From Dugong dugon (Eukaryota > Chordata > Mammalia > Sirenia > Dugongidae): a stretch of 64,000 nt of DNA. The translations under genes and the position numbers were made by a program. Location: the NCBI GenBank assembly GCA_030035585.1, contig CM057482.1, positions 59,834,828 through 59,898,827 on the forward strand, read 5' to 3'. Position 1 is the first letter of the stretch. Each line of letters starts with the position of its first letter. Below, piece after piece: positions 35,965-45,994 of this stretch. The notes below the pieces were generated by a model. That model did not search any database and was not told where the DNA came from. It saw nothing but the letters and a program-made list of their open reading frames with translations.

Positions 35965-36213
35965 CTAATCAAAATGATCCAAAAAATACTGAACATTCTG
36001 GCTGGTGACAGAATCCACCCCGAAGCTCTGCTTATGCTCATTCACACGCTGGACCATTGTGGGAATGACGTCATTGTGTTGGTTTCTGATCCCTATCACA
36101 GTACTTGTAAAGTCATAAATAGCTTTAGCATCTTCAGTGCTTTTGTCCTTAAAATCAGGAAGCCCCTGAAGACTCTGGATATATGAGCTTTGTACCAATT
36201 GAACGGATGGCAT
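35965..36213 (-). pseudogene. PDK1: PDK1 retrocopy, N-terminal helical-bundle portion
   Basis: 82 codons: PSVQLVQSSYIQSLQGLPDF, KDKSTEDAKAIYDFTSTVIG, RNQHNDVIPTMVQRVNEHKQ and SFGVDSVTSQNVQYFLDHFD, the regulatory four-helix region of PDK1. Upstream codons (a VDACEKTSFVFLWQKLPVRL-like reading to 36325) also match. Just after HFD a few codons of the family's next motif are deleted with a frameshift, followed by an in-frame stop before the INPN block. Confidence 0.92.
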
Positions 36214-36325
36214 CCTGAGAAGATTATCTGGAAAGAGACTTATTTCTTTATTATGTTTGCCAATCTAACAGGTAACTTTTGCCACAGAAACACAAATGAG
36301 GTCTTTTCACAAGCATCCACAGATC

Positions 36326-36440
36326 CTGAAACCAAACATGGTAGGAAAAGCAGTAAGTAGAAACCATCAGACAACTAAAACCACAAGAAAGAAAGAAGTT
36401 ATCTGGTGGGGCCAAGAGAGGTAGAATCACCATAATGATC
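36326..36440 (-). other. Intron-like 5' leader of the PDK1 retrocopy
   Basis: On the minus strand this segment ends in a pyrimidine-rich run and GGTTTCAG, directly before the first coding match at 36325 (GATCTGTGGATGCTTGTG). That is the form of a splice acceptor in front of exon 2. It does not resemble the GC-rich, targeting-peptide-coding exon 1. The copied RNA therefore seems to have started in, or retained the end of, intron 1. Confidence 0.65.
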
Positions 36441-36452
36441 TGTCCCAAAGGT

Positions 36453-37305
36453 TTTGGTATGATGTGTTTTCATTCTCGTTTGATTCTAGGAATTTTTTTG
36501 GTTCCATCTTTGATTTCTTCTATTACCCAGTGGTTTTTAAGCAGGGTGTTATTTAGTTTCCATGTAATTGATTTTTTTTCCTTGCTCTTCCTGTTGTTAA
36601 TTTCTACTTTGATGGCGTTGTGATCAGAGAAGATACTTTGTATTATCTCAGTGTTTTGTATTTTGTTGAGGATTGCTTTGTGGCCTAAGGTATGGTCTAT
36701 CCTGGAGAACATTCCATGTGCATTGGAAAAGAATGTGTACTTTGCAGCTATTGGGTGGGGTGTTCTATATATGTCTGTGAGTTCAAGTTGGCAGATTATG
36801 ATCTTTAGATCTTCTGTATCTTTGTTGAGTTTCCTTCTAGATGTTCTGTCCTCTACCGAGAGTGGTGTGTTGAAGTCTCCCACTATTATTGTGGAACTGT
36901 CGATTTCTCTTTTCAGTGCTGTTAGAGTTTATGTATTTTGGAGCCCTGTCATTGGGTACATAGATATTTATTATGGTTATGTCTTCATGCTGGATCATCC
37001 CTTTAATCCCGATATAGTGCCTTTCTTTGTCTTTTAAGGTGGATTTTGTTTTAAAGTCTATTATATCTGAGATTAGTATTGCCACACCTGCTCTTTTTTG
37101 GGTGGTTGTTTGCTTGAAATATTTTTTCCATCCTTTGATTTTTAATAGATTTATATGTTTGTTTCTAGAATATGTCTGTTGTAGACAGCATACTGATGGA
37201 TCCTGTTTTTAAATCCATTCTGTCACTCTCTGTCTCTTTATGGGTGCATTTAGGCCATTTACGTTCAGTGTAATTATTGATAGACGTGAGTTTCTTATTG
37301 TCATT
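36453..37305 (-). pseudogene. Inner L1 ORF2, endonuclease third
   Basis: From about 37305 (TIRNSRLSIITLNVNGLNAP) through NIYVPNDRAPKYI to MGDFNTPLSVEDRTSRRKLN and FSRIDHTLGHKAILNKIQ (36470-36883). GDFN and S-R-I-D-H are the endonuclease active-site motifs. It is cut at 36452 by the PDK1 retrocopy and resumes at 32677. Confidence 0.9.
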
Positions 37306-37759
37306 TTGTAGTGCTTTTTTTGTGGTGCTGACAATTTCTTTGTTCCTCTTACTCTTCTGTGCTGAATTCCTTTTGTTTGTGGATTTTTTTTCATTTCTTT
37401 TGTTCTTGTAGATTTTGTTTCTACAGAGACTTTATGTTTTCCTCTTAATTTTTATGAGTAGGTTTGTTAACTTTCTTTGTGGTTACCGTGAAATTTACCC
37501 TTATATTTCCAAGTTTGAAGCAGTCTATTATCACTTGGTATGGCCTTGCCTTCCTCTCCATTAGAAGGTTCTATACCTACACTGTTTATTCCCTCTTTTA
37601 TTGTTCTGACGTTGTTGTTATTTGCAGATTAACCTCTCTGGTTCCTTGATATAAATCTTTTGGTTTTGAATAGTCCTTAAGATTTCATTTCCTAGATTGG
37701 TATCTGACTGGTGCAGTCTTGCTTCCTAGATTCAGGCTGTCATCTGATGTTGTTTGTTA

Positions 37760-38792
37760 TCAAACCAAAGGACTCCCTTTTATAATTCATGTAAGTTTGG
37801 TTTGGTTTTTATATATTCCCTTAATTTCTGTTTATCTGGAAATGTCCTAATTTCACCATCACTTCTGAACAAGAGTTTTGCAGGATATATTGTTCTTTGT
37901 TGGCAATTTTTTTCTTTCAATATTTTATATATGTAATCCCATTGCCTTCTTGCCTGCTTGGTTTCTACCAAGTAATCAGAGCTTAGTCTTATTGTTTCTT
38001 CTCTGTATGTGACTTTTTGTTTTTCTGGAGCTGCTCTCGGGATTCTTTCTTTGCCTTTGGTTTTAGTGAGTGTGATTATGATAAGCTTTGGTGATTTTCT
38101 TTTCGTGTCTATCCTATATGGGTTTTTTGAGCTTCTTGGATGGTCAGCTTTTCATCTTTCATAGTATTAGGGAAGTTTTCCATCAGCAATTCTTTAATGA
38201 TCCTCTCTGTGTTTTCCATTTTCTCCCCCTGTTCTGAAACTCTGATCGTTTGCAGATTTTTGCTTTTGATTGTATCCCACATAATCCCCAGGGTTTCTTC
38301 ATTTCTCTTTGTTCTTTTCTCTTATTTTTCTTCAAATTAAGTTGTATCCAAGTGTTTGTCTTCAGTTTTGCTAATACTGTCTTCCATTGTTTCAAACCTG
38401 TTCTTCAGCCCCTCTATGACACTGTCCATTTCTGAAATCTTGTTATTTATCTTTTGGATTTCTAATTGTTGTTTTGTATGATTTCTAGTTGTGAATTTAT
38501 TTTGGCATTTTGTTCCTGTGTTATTTTCCTGAGTTTTTCCATTTTTTTGGCCTGTATATTCCATGTATTTGTCTATTTTTTCCTCATTTTTGTCTGCTTT
38601 TTGCTTCAACTCTTGGATAGCTGTCAATATTAGAGATTTGAATTCCCTGTCAGGTAGTCCTAGTGCTTTTTCTTCTTCTGGAAAGTCATCTGGTGTTTTC
38701 TTTTGGATGTCTACTGGAACCATCCTGTCCTGTTCTTTTATGTTTTGATATTGTCTGCTGTCTTCAGGACATTTAGTAGTTATTTTCTTCAT
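37760..38792 (-). pseudogene. Inner L1 ORF1 (RNA-binding chaperone), decayed
   Basis: The N-terminal 151 codons (38337-38792) start MKKITTKCPEDSRQYQNIKE and run into a coiled-coil zone, QQLEIQKINNKISEMDSVIE and GLKNRFETMEDSISKTEDKH. The C-terminal domain is recognisable at 37780-37971 (WDYIYKILKEKNCQQRTIYP, AKLLFRSDGEIRTFPDKQKL, REYIKTKPNLHEL), typical of the L1 ORF1 CTD. The middle part, with the RNA-recognition fold, is frameshifted. Confidence 0.88.
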
Positions 38793-39351
38793 TTATTGAT
38801 TGTAGATTTAATTGTTTCACCCTGATCTTTTGTTTTATTTGGTTACATCTGAGCAGGTGGGCTATGCATTCTTTGCTGTTTACATGTCTGTGGACATGAT
38901 ATTTTTTCACCTTGATCAATGGGCAGGTCCAGTCGCTCAGCTATGTTGCAGGAGGGCAGGTGGAGCTGAAGGTTAGATGCTGGGATGGGTCGTTTGTGGC
39001 ACATGCTTGTGCCAACAAGATGAGTCAGTGGTCAGTGCAGGGTAGGTTCCAGTAGGCTGTGCCTGTGCTGCTTGGGAGTGCAATGTTCAGCACATGGTGC
39101 AGATAGGCAGGAGGGGGAAAGGGGAGGTTGTGATGTGTGGAGCTACATTGGGTATGGAAAAGAAGAGAGAGAGGAGAAAGAAACAGGAGCAAAAAAAAGT
39201 GCTGAGTGAGCTTGCCGTTGGAATGGAGGGACATGAAAAACTAAACAAAAAAAAAAAAAATTAAAGGAAAAAAAACTGCAGTATAGCCTGGCTAGAAGGG
39301 GTGGAGATTATGTTCAGGAGACAGGAAAAGAAGGACAGCAGAAAGAGATAG
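38793..39351 (-). promoter_or_regulatory. Inner L1 5' UTR, part adjoining ORF1
   Basis: G-rich region upstream of ORF1 that continues beyond the MaLR insertion at 41365-42228. L1 5' UTRs carry an internal RNA polymerase II promoter; this copy is interrupted and presumably silent. Confidence 0.7.
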
Positions 39352-39828
39352 TGTCATGGTTTGAATTATGTCCCCCCAAAAATGTGTGCATCAGTTTGGC
39401 TAGGCCATGATTCCTGGTACTGTGTGATTTTCCTGTATGTTGTAAACCTGCCTCTATGATGTTAATGAGGGAGGACGGGTGGCAGTTGTTAGTAAGGCAG
39501 GACCTGATCTACAAGACTGGATTGTGTCCTGAGGCAATCTCTTGAAATATAAAAGACAGAAGTGAGCAGAGAGACAGGGGGACCTCATACCATCAAGAAA
39601 GCAGTGCCAGGAGCAGAGCGCATCCTTTGGACCAGGGTCCCTGCATGGAGAAGCTCCTAGTCTAGGGGAACACTGATGAGAAGGCTGAGAGAGGGAAAGT
39701 CTTCCCCTGGAGCTGACACCCTGAATTTGGACTTTTAGCCTACTTTAACTGTGAGGAAATAAGCTTCTCTTCATTAAAACCATCCACTTGTGGTGTTTCT
39801 GTTATAGCAGCACTGGATGACTAAGACA
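39352..39828 (+). repeat. MaLR 5' LTR
   Basis: 477 bp, TGTCATGG...AAGACA. A CTTCATTAAAACCATCCACTTG polyadenylation-type region precedes the final GTTATAGCAGCACTGGATGA block. Differs from the 3' LTR at about 8% of the first 240 bases by my eye count. Confidence 0.9.
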
Positions 39829-40023
39829 GAATTTGGTACCAAAAGTGTGGTGCTGCTCCAACAGACACCTAAAATGTGGAAGCAGTTTTAAAACTGTGAA
39901 TGGATAGACGTGCAGCAGTGACAGAGGACCACCAGCAGCAGAGAACCTACAGCAGCAGAGAAGCAGCAGCAGCAAAGAACCAACAGCAACAGAACCAGGA
40001 GACCGGTTCGAGACAGCACCGGA

Positions 40024-40217
40024 GCCAACCCACGGAGTGAGAGAGCTGAGTGCCTGTGCAATGGAGGCTTCCTGGAGGAGTGGGGTGCCTCCGGGCACTT
40101 ATCAGTGGAGCTAGGCTTGCCAACCCACAGAGCAAGGGAGCTGAGTGCCTGTGCGCAGGAGGCTTCCTGGTGGAGTGGGGTGCCTCCAGCCACTTATACT
40201 GGTGGAGCTACAGAGCT
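40024..40217 (+). repeat. Tandem duplication of about 95 bp in the MaLR interior
   Basis: The unit beginning GCCAACCCACGGAGTGAG at 40024 is repeated from 40119 (GCCAACCCACAGAGCAAG). Both units hold GAGCTGAGTGCCTGTGC and GGAGTGGGGTGCCTCC. Confidence 0.88.
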
Positions 40218-40889
40218 TTGGAACACTTGCCCCAGCAGGGCAGATGTGGGCATGAGGCCCGAGGGCCAAGAGGCCACAGGAAACAGAAGCAGAAGCTGAA
40301 GAGACAAGGGACACAAGAAGCCAAGCTGCTTCAGCCTCAAAAGGTATGGCCATGACCTCAGGGGTTTCAGAGGGTGGAGCCATGGCCTCTGGTGTTTCTA
40401 AGGGTGGAGTTGTCACTCCGATGGACTAGGAGAATGGTGTGCCTAAAGCCAAGGGAGCAGAGTTGCTGTCCCAGTGGGCCTGGAAGGCGGAGCTGAAGCC
40501 CAGGGCCAAGGGGCCTCCACTCAAATCCAGACTGTGGCCAATACTTAGAGTCTGGAGGGCAGGGCTATTGTGTAAATTGCTTCAGAGAACAGAAGATTAT
40601 TTTCAAAGCATTGAGGGCTAATGTAAATGTGTTCTGCTGACTTGCTTGGTGCCTGTTATCACTTCTTTTCCTCTAGTTTCTCCCATTTGTAATGGAAATG
40701 TCTAACTTGTGCCTGTTCTGCCATTATACCTTACCTTTGGAAGCAAATAACTTGTGTTCTAGATTTCACAGATGAAGAGGAATTTTTGGATTTTGGACTT
40801 GGAATTAGGACTTTTGCTATGATATGATGAGATGAATATGTTTTCCATGTTGCAAAGATGTGATTTTTTTGGGGGGCCAAAGGGTGGAA

Positions 40890-41364
40890 TGTCATGAATT
40901 GAATTATGTCCCCCAAAAATGTGTGTATCAGTTTGGCCAGGCCATGATTCCTGGTATTCTGTGATTTTCCTATATGTTGTAAATCCTGCTTCTATGATGT
41001 TAATGAGGGAGGATGGGTGGCAGATGTGTTAGTAAGGCAGGACTGGATCTACAAGACTGGATTGTGTCCTGAGGCAATCTCTTGAGATATAAAAGACAGA
41101 AGTGAGCAGTGAGACAGGGGGACCTCATACCATCAAGAAAGCAGTGCCAGGAGCAGAGTGTGTCCTTTGGACTGGGGTCCCTGCACCGAGAAGCTCCTAG
41201 TCCAGGGGAACACCGAACAGAAGAAGGCCGACAGAGAGAAAAAGGCTTCCCCTGGAGCTGATGCCCTGAATTTGGACTTTTAGCCTACTTTAACTGTGAT
41301 TTGTCTTTGTTAAAACCATCCACTTGTGGTATTTCTGTTATGGCAGCACTAGATGACTAAGACA
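40890..41364 (+). repeat. MaLR 3' LTR
   Basis: 475 bp, parallel to the 5' LTR along its whole length. It is preceded by a polypurine-like AAAGGGTGGAA at about 40879-40889, the expected site for plus-strand priming. Confidence 0.9.
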
Positions 41365-41369
41365 GATGG

Positions 41370-42228
41370 GAAACAGAGAAATGAAGAAAAATAAAATGGA
41401 AAAAAGAAAGAGAAGACAAACAAAAAAAGAAAAAGAAAAAAAGCCCCCAGGGATCCCACCAGCATGGCCACACAGACCAGGGAAGTGGACTGGGAAGCAG
41501 TTCCCCAGCTGAGCAGCCCTTCACAGCCCATCAAGAAGACACAAAGATGGCACACAGAGTCAGGTGTTCAAGAGAAAGGAGGGGGAGGAGGTGATAGGCA
41601 GGGAATTAACCAAAAGAGGCCGAAGAAAGCAATACCAGCAAGAAAGAAATGGCACTGAAGAAGCCAGCCAGTGTGCGTGAGGCAAATCTGCACGGCACAG
41701 AATCAGCGCCTCCTGTGCCGTGGCTGGGGCCCACTGGGAAGCAGCAGATTGGCCTGCCAGGAAGCCAGGAATTGGCCTGCCAGGAAGCAGTGAATCGACC
41801 CTCCAGGAAGCTGGGAATCGACCCATCAGGAAGCCAAGGATCGGCCAGCCGGGAAGCGGCAAAGGTTGAGCAGTGGGAGGCAGGGTAGGGGGTGGGAAAG
41901 TGTGTCTTGCTGGTTACCAGTTGTTCTGTCTCCTCCTGGGAGCTCTGTGAATATGCTTTCCCATACTCCCTGTCCACTGATCTCTGACAGGAGTCCCAGA
42001 TGGTGGGTCTGAGCTGTGTTAGCTGATAGGGGACCTCTGCTTGTAACTCTCCTCACTGTCTGTTCTCTGTCAGTTTCTTATTCCATTCAGTGCTTGGTTG
42101 AGTTCTTTATCTCATTTGATGATTAGGGTTCCAGGATTGACGTTTGTCTCTGTTTTACTTAGTTTTTGGGGTCTTTACTGTGGAGGGATGGCTTGTGCTT
42201 CTGTCTATGGCGCCATGTTGGCTCCACC
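41370..42228 (-). promoter_or_regulatory. Inner L1 5' UTR, distal part with the L1 start
   Basis: G+C-richer than its surroundings. The element starts at 42228 (minus) with GGTGGAGCCAACATGGCGCC. It includes a 23-bp minisatellite at 41748-41862. This is where the L1 promoter would lie. Confidence 0.8.
41748..41862 (+). repeat. Minisatellite, five units of 23 bp, in the L1 5' UTR
   Basis: Units begin at 41748, 41771, 41794, 41817 and 41840. Each reads approximately ATYGGCCTGCCAGGAAGCCA plus three more bases; units 1 and 2 are near-identical and the others more diverged. Confidence 0.92.
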
Positions 42229-42342
42229 TCTCTGTTTCCCTATTTTCAGTGTTTTAGCTTTGATTTCTTTTTGTGACTTCCCTATCTGGGTTTATATCTG
42301 GTTGCTCTGTCCTGTGTTCTAGTCTTGGGTTGTTATCTGATG

Positions 42343-43307
42343 TTATTGATTTTCTAACCAGAAGACTCCCTTTAGTATTTCTTGTAATTTTGGTTTGGCT
42401 TTTGCAAATTCCCTAAACTTCTGTTTGTCTGGAAATACCCTAATTTCACCATCATATTTGAGAGACAGTTTTGCTGGATATGTAATTCTTGGCAGGCAAT
42501 TTTTTTTCTTCAAGGGTTTATGTATGTCATCCCATTGCTTTCCTGTCTGCATGCTTTCTGCTGAGTAGTCAGAGCTTAGTCTTATTGACTTTCCTTTATA
42601 TGACTTTTCATTTATCCCTAGCTGCTCTTCAAATTCTCTCTTTATCTTTGGTTTTGGCAAGTTTGATTATAATATCTCTTGGTGACTTTCTTTTGGGATC
42701 TACCTTGTGTAGGGTTTAATGAGCATCTTGGATAGATATCTTCTCATCTTTGATGATATCAGGGAAATTTTTTCCAGCAAATCTTAAACAATTCTCTATG
42801 TATTCTCTGATATCCTCCCTGTTCTAGTACTCCAATCACTCGTAGGTTATTCCTCTTGATAGAGTCCCACATAATTCTTAGGGTTTCTTCATTTTTTAAA
42901 ATACTTTTATCTGATTTTTCCTCAAATAAGTTGGTGTCAAGTGCTTTATCTTCAGTCTCTGTAATTCTGACTTTCATTGCCTACATTCTGCTCCTATGAC
43001 TTTCTATTGTGTTGTCTAATTCTGAAATTTTATTGTTAATCTTTTGGATTTCTGTTTTCTGTCTCTCTATGGATTCTTGCAGCCTGTTGAATTTGTCCTT
43101 ATGCTCTTGAATAACCTTCTTAAGTTCCTCTATTGCTTTGTCTGTGTCTTCCTTGACTTGTTCTGCATTTTGCATGATATCCTTCTTGATTTCTTGAAGA
43201 GTTCTGTGTATTAGTCTTTTGAATTCTACCTCTGGTAATTCCAAGAAGTTGTCTTCCTCTGGAAAGTTTTTTGATTCTTTGTTTTGGTGGCTTGCTGAAG
43301 CCATCAT
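42343..43307 (-). pseudogene. Outer L1 ORF1, decayed
   Basis: The N-terminal 108 codons (42981-43307) carry a long heptad-like coiled coil: EEDNFLELPEVEFKRLIHRT, EIKKDIMQNAEQVKEDTDKA and RQKTEIQKINNKISELDNTI. The C-terminal 105 codons (42343-42660) carry QWDDIHKPLKKKNCLPRITY, PAKLSLKYDGEIRVFPDKQK and FREFAKAKPKLQEILKGVFW, the ORF1 CTD. The two halves are out of frame, with a fragment at 42759-42977 between them. Confidence 0.9.
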
Positions 43308-44720
43308 GGTCTGCCTCTTTGTGTGATTTGATATTGACTGTTGTCTCTAAGCCATCAATAAGTTGTTATATTTATTTATTTGATGTTTGCTTACTGTGTC
43401 CTAGCTTCTTGTTTTGTTTTGATATGCCTAAATAGGCTGGTCGTGTAGGCTAGTTTGATTATTGGCATCTTTGATGCTCTCATGTACTGTCTCTAGATGG
43501 CTAGAGCTGTTACTAGGTATGTGAGCCCATGAGTCCACTTACTTGTGTGGATTCAGCTCAGGTGTCCAGGTCTTTGGTCACTGACTGTATGGTGCAGGCT
43601 GTCACCTACAGTCCTAGATGGGCAGGGATCGTTGGAGTAGGCACAGCTATGTGGTTGCAGTAGGGCATCATATTCTGAGCAAAGCAGGGCACTGACAGCT
43701 GTCTCTGAGTGTCTCGGTGGAAGGTGTGTCTCTGTTCCCTAGAGTGGGTAGGTAGATGGGTTTCACAGCTGGACTATGGGCACCCAATGCTGTTTGCCAT
43801 AAGGACTGGGAGTCACCACTTATTCTTGGACCCCTGTCGTGGGTGGCTTGGTGGAGTTGATGGAGCCACCAGTCCTCAGCCTCCTGATGTGCCTAGGTGA
43901 GAACCCTGCTTACTGGGCAAGGCAGTGTCAGATGTCACAAATCTGCCACTCCCCCTTATAGCAGATACAGATGAAAATAGGCTTCAGGTATATACTCTGG
44001 TGTACGGTGCTAATGAGGGCCTATGCTGTTGATATCGGCCCACACGGGTCTACACAGGGGTGAAAGGCATTCAAAATCCAAGGACCCCTTAGGCTTGTGC
44101 CTACACAAAGCGGCTGTACCTGCTCTCAGTTCCTGGCTTAGGGGAACTGGCAGGTTACTTTTTCCTGTTTGTTAATTTGATCCTTCTCCAAAGCTGGGAG
44201 AATGGCTCAGGGAGCATGAAGAGGCCTACTTCTGGCCCAAGGGGGTGCAGCAATCTCTGAAGCCAGACCAGGACCTGGAGCAGAGCGAGGAGGGAGCAGG
44301 TAATTGAGAGAGAAGTATTTCCCAAAAGAAGGTTTCTTTTTTTTTGATCTGTGTGGTAGGATAGATGTGGTACTTATCTTCGCTGATTGAGCACCATTTC
44401 TCATTTGTTCTGGAGGTTTGAGCTGACTCTCCACTACTCAGTCTCACCTGATGTGGAAAATGCATCCTGAGTACCACTGCTTGCCTCTCGGCTTGTGACA
44501 GCCAATCCAGCCTGCAGGGTGCCTGCTCCCACTGGCAACTCTTCACTGCTTCTAAACAATCTCTCCCTCCCACTGAAGCTCAGTTTGATTCCTCAACTTT
44601 GTCTTTGATGTTCAGGCTCCTGGATTGTCATATATAATAGATTCACTTGTTTTGGGGGGTCTTTATTGTAAAAGGGGCCACAGGAAGCTTCTGATTACTC
44701 TGCCATCTTGGCTCCACCTC
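43308..44720 (-). promoter_or_regulatory. Outer L1 5' UTR
   Basis: About 1.4 kb upstream of ORF1, moderately G+C-rich, ending in the L1 start motif (GGAGCCAAGATGGCAGAGTA on the minus strand), the YY1-site position of L1 promoters. Short frames of 63-115 codons within it are not genes. Confidence 0.8.
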
Positions 44721-44726
44721 CACCAA

Positions 44727-44891
44727 GAGATAATCTTTCAATCTTAAACCCAAAATATCCCCTGAAGTCTTCTTAAAACCAAACAACAGTTTAGGTTAAC
44801 TAGAAAAAATGTCTGCCTTAAGCATTATGCTCCTTTAAGAACTATCTGTATGAGATCAAAGTGACAACAACAACTCAAAGACATTATATAA
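44727..44891 (+). mobile_element. Continuation of the old L1 3' UTR cut at 23660
   Basis: GAGATAATCTTTCAATCTTA through GAAGTCTTCTTAAAACCAAA and ATTATGCTCCTTTAAGAACT matches positions 17975-18120 of the related 3' UTR and picks up just where 23660 breaks off. It is the outermost layer of the nest and is itself cut near 44891 by the next L1. Confidence 0.85.
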
Positions 44892-45994
44892 TGATTAAAA
44901 GGTAATCCACCAAGAGGAAATAACCATGATAAGTATATATGCATCCAACTACAGAGCTCCAAAATGCATAAAACAAACTCTAAACACACTGAAAAGAGAA
45001 ATAGACACTTCCACAATAATACCAGGAGACTTTAACACACGACTGTTGGTGAAGGACAAAACAACTAGGAAGAAATTGAACAAAAACACATAAGACCTAA
45101 GTACCACAATCAACCATCTTGACCTCATAAACATATACAAAGCACGTTACCAAACAGCAGCAAAGTACACATTCTTCTCAAATGCTCATGGATTATTCTC
45201 CAGAATAGACTACATTTTAGGCCACAAAGCAAGCTTCAACAAGTTCAAAAACATCAAAATAATACAAAAAATCTTCTCTGATCAGAGCACCATAAAAGTA
45301 GAAATCAATAAAAGGAAGACCAAGTGAAAAAGATTTAATAAATGAAAACTAAATTACACCTTCCTTAAAAACTACTGTGTAGTAGAAGAAATCAAAGATG
45401 AAAATTAAAAAATTCCTAGAATCAAGTGAGAATGAAAACTCAACACGCCAAAACCTGTGGGACACAGCAAGAGCAGGGCTCAGAGGTCAATTTATAGCAA
45501 TAAACAATCACATCAAAAAAGAAGGATAAAAATTAAAACATTAACCCTACAACTCAAACAATTGGAAAGAGAGCAGCAAAAGAAGCTTATGGTCACCAGA
45601 AGAAACAAAATAATGAAAATTAGAGGAGAGATAAATGAAACAGAGAACAGAAAAACAATAGAAAAAATCAATAAGAATTTAAAGCTGGGTTTTTTTTAAA
45701 GGACTTATAAAAGTGACAAACCACTGGCCAAATCAACAAAAGAAAAACAGAAAAAGATGAAAATAACCCAAAAAAGAAATGAGATGGGTAACATTGCAAC
45801 AGAACCAACTGAAATTAAAAGCATCATGAAAAATTGTACTCCAAAAAAATTGAAAACCTAGAGGAGATGGACAAATTTCTGGAAACATGTCATCTACCTA
45901 AACTAACCAAACCGAGGTAGAAAATTTTAACAGACCCATACAAAAGAAAAAAAAAAAAAATTAAAGAGATCATTAAAAAAAAAAAAAACTCCTA

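Larger units (their letters stand above)
32678..36440 (-). pseudogene. PDK1: PDK1 processed retropseudogene (pyruvate dehydrogenase kinase 1)
   Basis: Minus-strand retrocopy inside the inner L1. It has a poly(A) tail (22 T at 32679-32700), an AATAAA signal in reverse (32712-32717) and target duplications TGTTCCAAAGGT (32666-32677) and TGTCCCAAAGGT (36441-36452). The 3' UTR is 32701-35229. Coding similarity runs from 36325 down to a stop at 35230-35232 with no introns between exons. PDK enzymes are mitochondrial matrix kinases that inactivate the pyruvate dehydrogenase complex. [20 protein letters not shown] and [13 protein letters not shown] match the PDK1 ATP-binding region, and the match is closer to PDK1 than to the PDK3 pattern. 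Stops, frameshifts and a small deletion make it non-functional. Confidence 0.95.
39352..41364 (+). mobile_element. MaLR (ERVL-MaLR) element with both LTRs and a short non-coding interior
   Basis: Two directly repeated LTRs, 39352-39828 and 40890-41364, flank a 1.06-kb interior. Each LTR starts TGTCATG and ends ACTAAGACA. The target duplication is GATAG (39347-39351) and GATGG (41365-41369), one mismatch. The interior starts with the MaLR-typical GAATTTGGTACC and a AAAATGTGGAAGCAG block and ends in a purine-rich run before the 3' LTR. It has no gag, pol or env similarity, as usual for MaLRs, which relied on ERVL proteins. It sits inside the inner L1 5' UTR and so is younger than that L1. Confidence 0.92.
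28760..42228 (-). mobile_element. Inner full-length L1, nested in the outer L1
   Basis: The A-tail is at the left (T-rich from 28760) and the 5' end at the right, where the element reads GGTGGAGCCAACATGGCGCC from 42228. This is the typical L1 start with a YY1-type AAnATGGC core. It is bounded by the 13-bp duplication described for the outer L1. Within it are the 3' UTR (to about 29740), ORF2 in two pieces (29740-32677 and 36453-37305), ORF1 (37760-38792) and a 5' UTR (38793-42228). Two later insertions sit inside: the PDK1 retrocopy 32678-36440 and the MaLR element 39352-41364. Without them it is about 7.7 kb. Confidence 0.9.
42242..44726 (-). mobile_element. Outer full-length L1 of the nest, 5' half
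   Basis: Continuation of the outer L1 beyond the inner insertion. It holds the end of the inter-ORF region, ORF1 (42343-43307) and a 5' UTR to about 44720. On the minus strand it starts GGTGGAGGTGGAGCCAAGATGGCA, the classic L1 5' end. A target duplication (44727-44734) adjoins. Confidence 0.9.

Noticed and set aside
39802..40416. Leucine/cysteine-rich frames on both strands
   Set aside because: They lie in the repetitive MaLR interior, with frame length due to CAG-rich and tandemly repeated sequence; no signal of a real protein.
41748..41862. CRISPR-like array
   Set aside because: Contiguous 23-bp tandem units without spacers inside an L1 5' UTR of a mammal.
44207..44573. Possible small gene of about 115 codons on the minus strand
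   Set aside because: Located in the L1 5' UTR and not conserved in the second full-length L1 of the nest.
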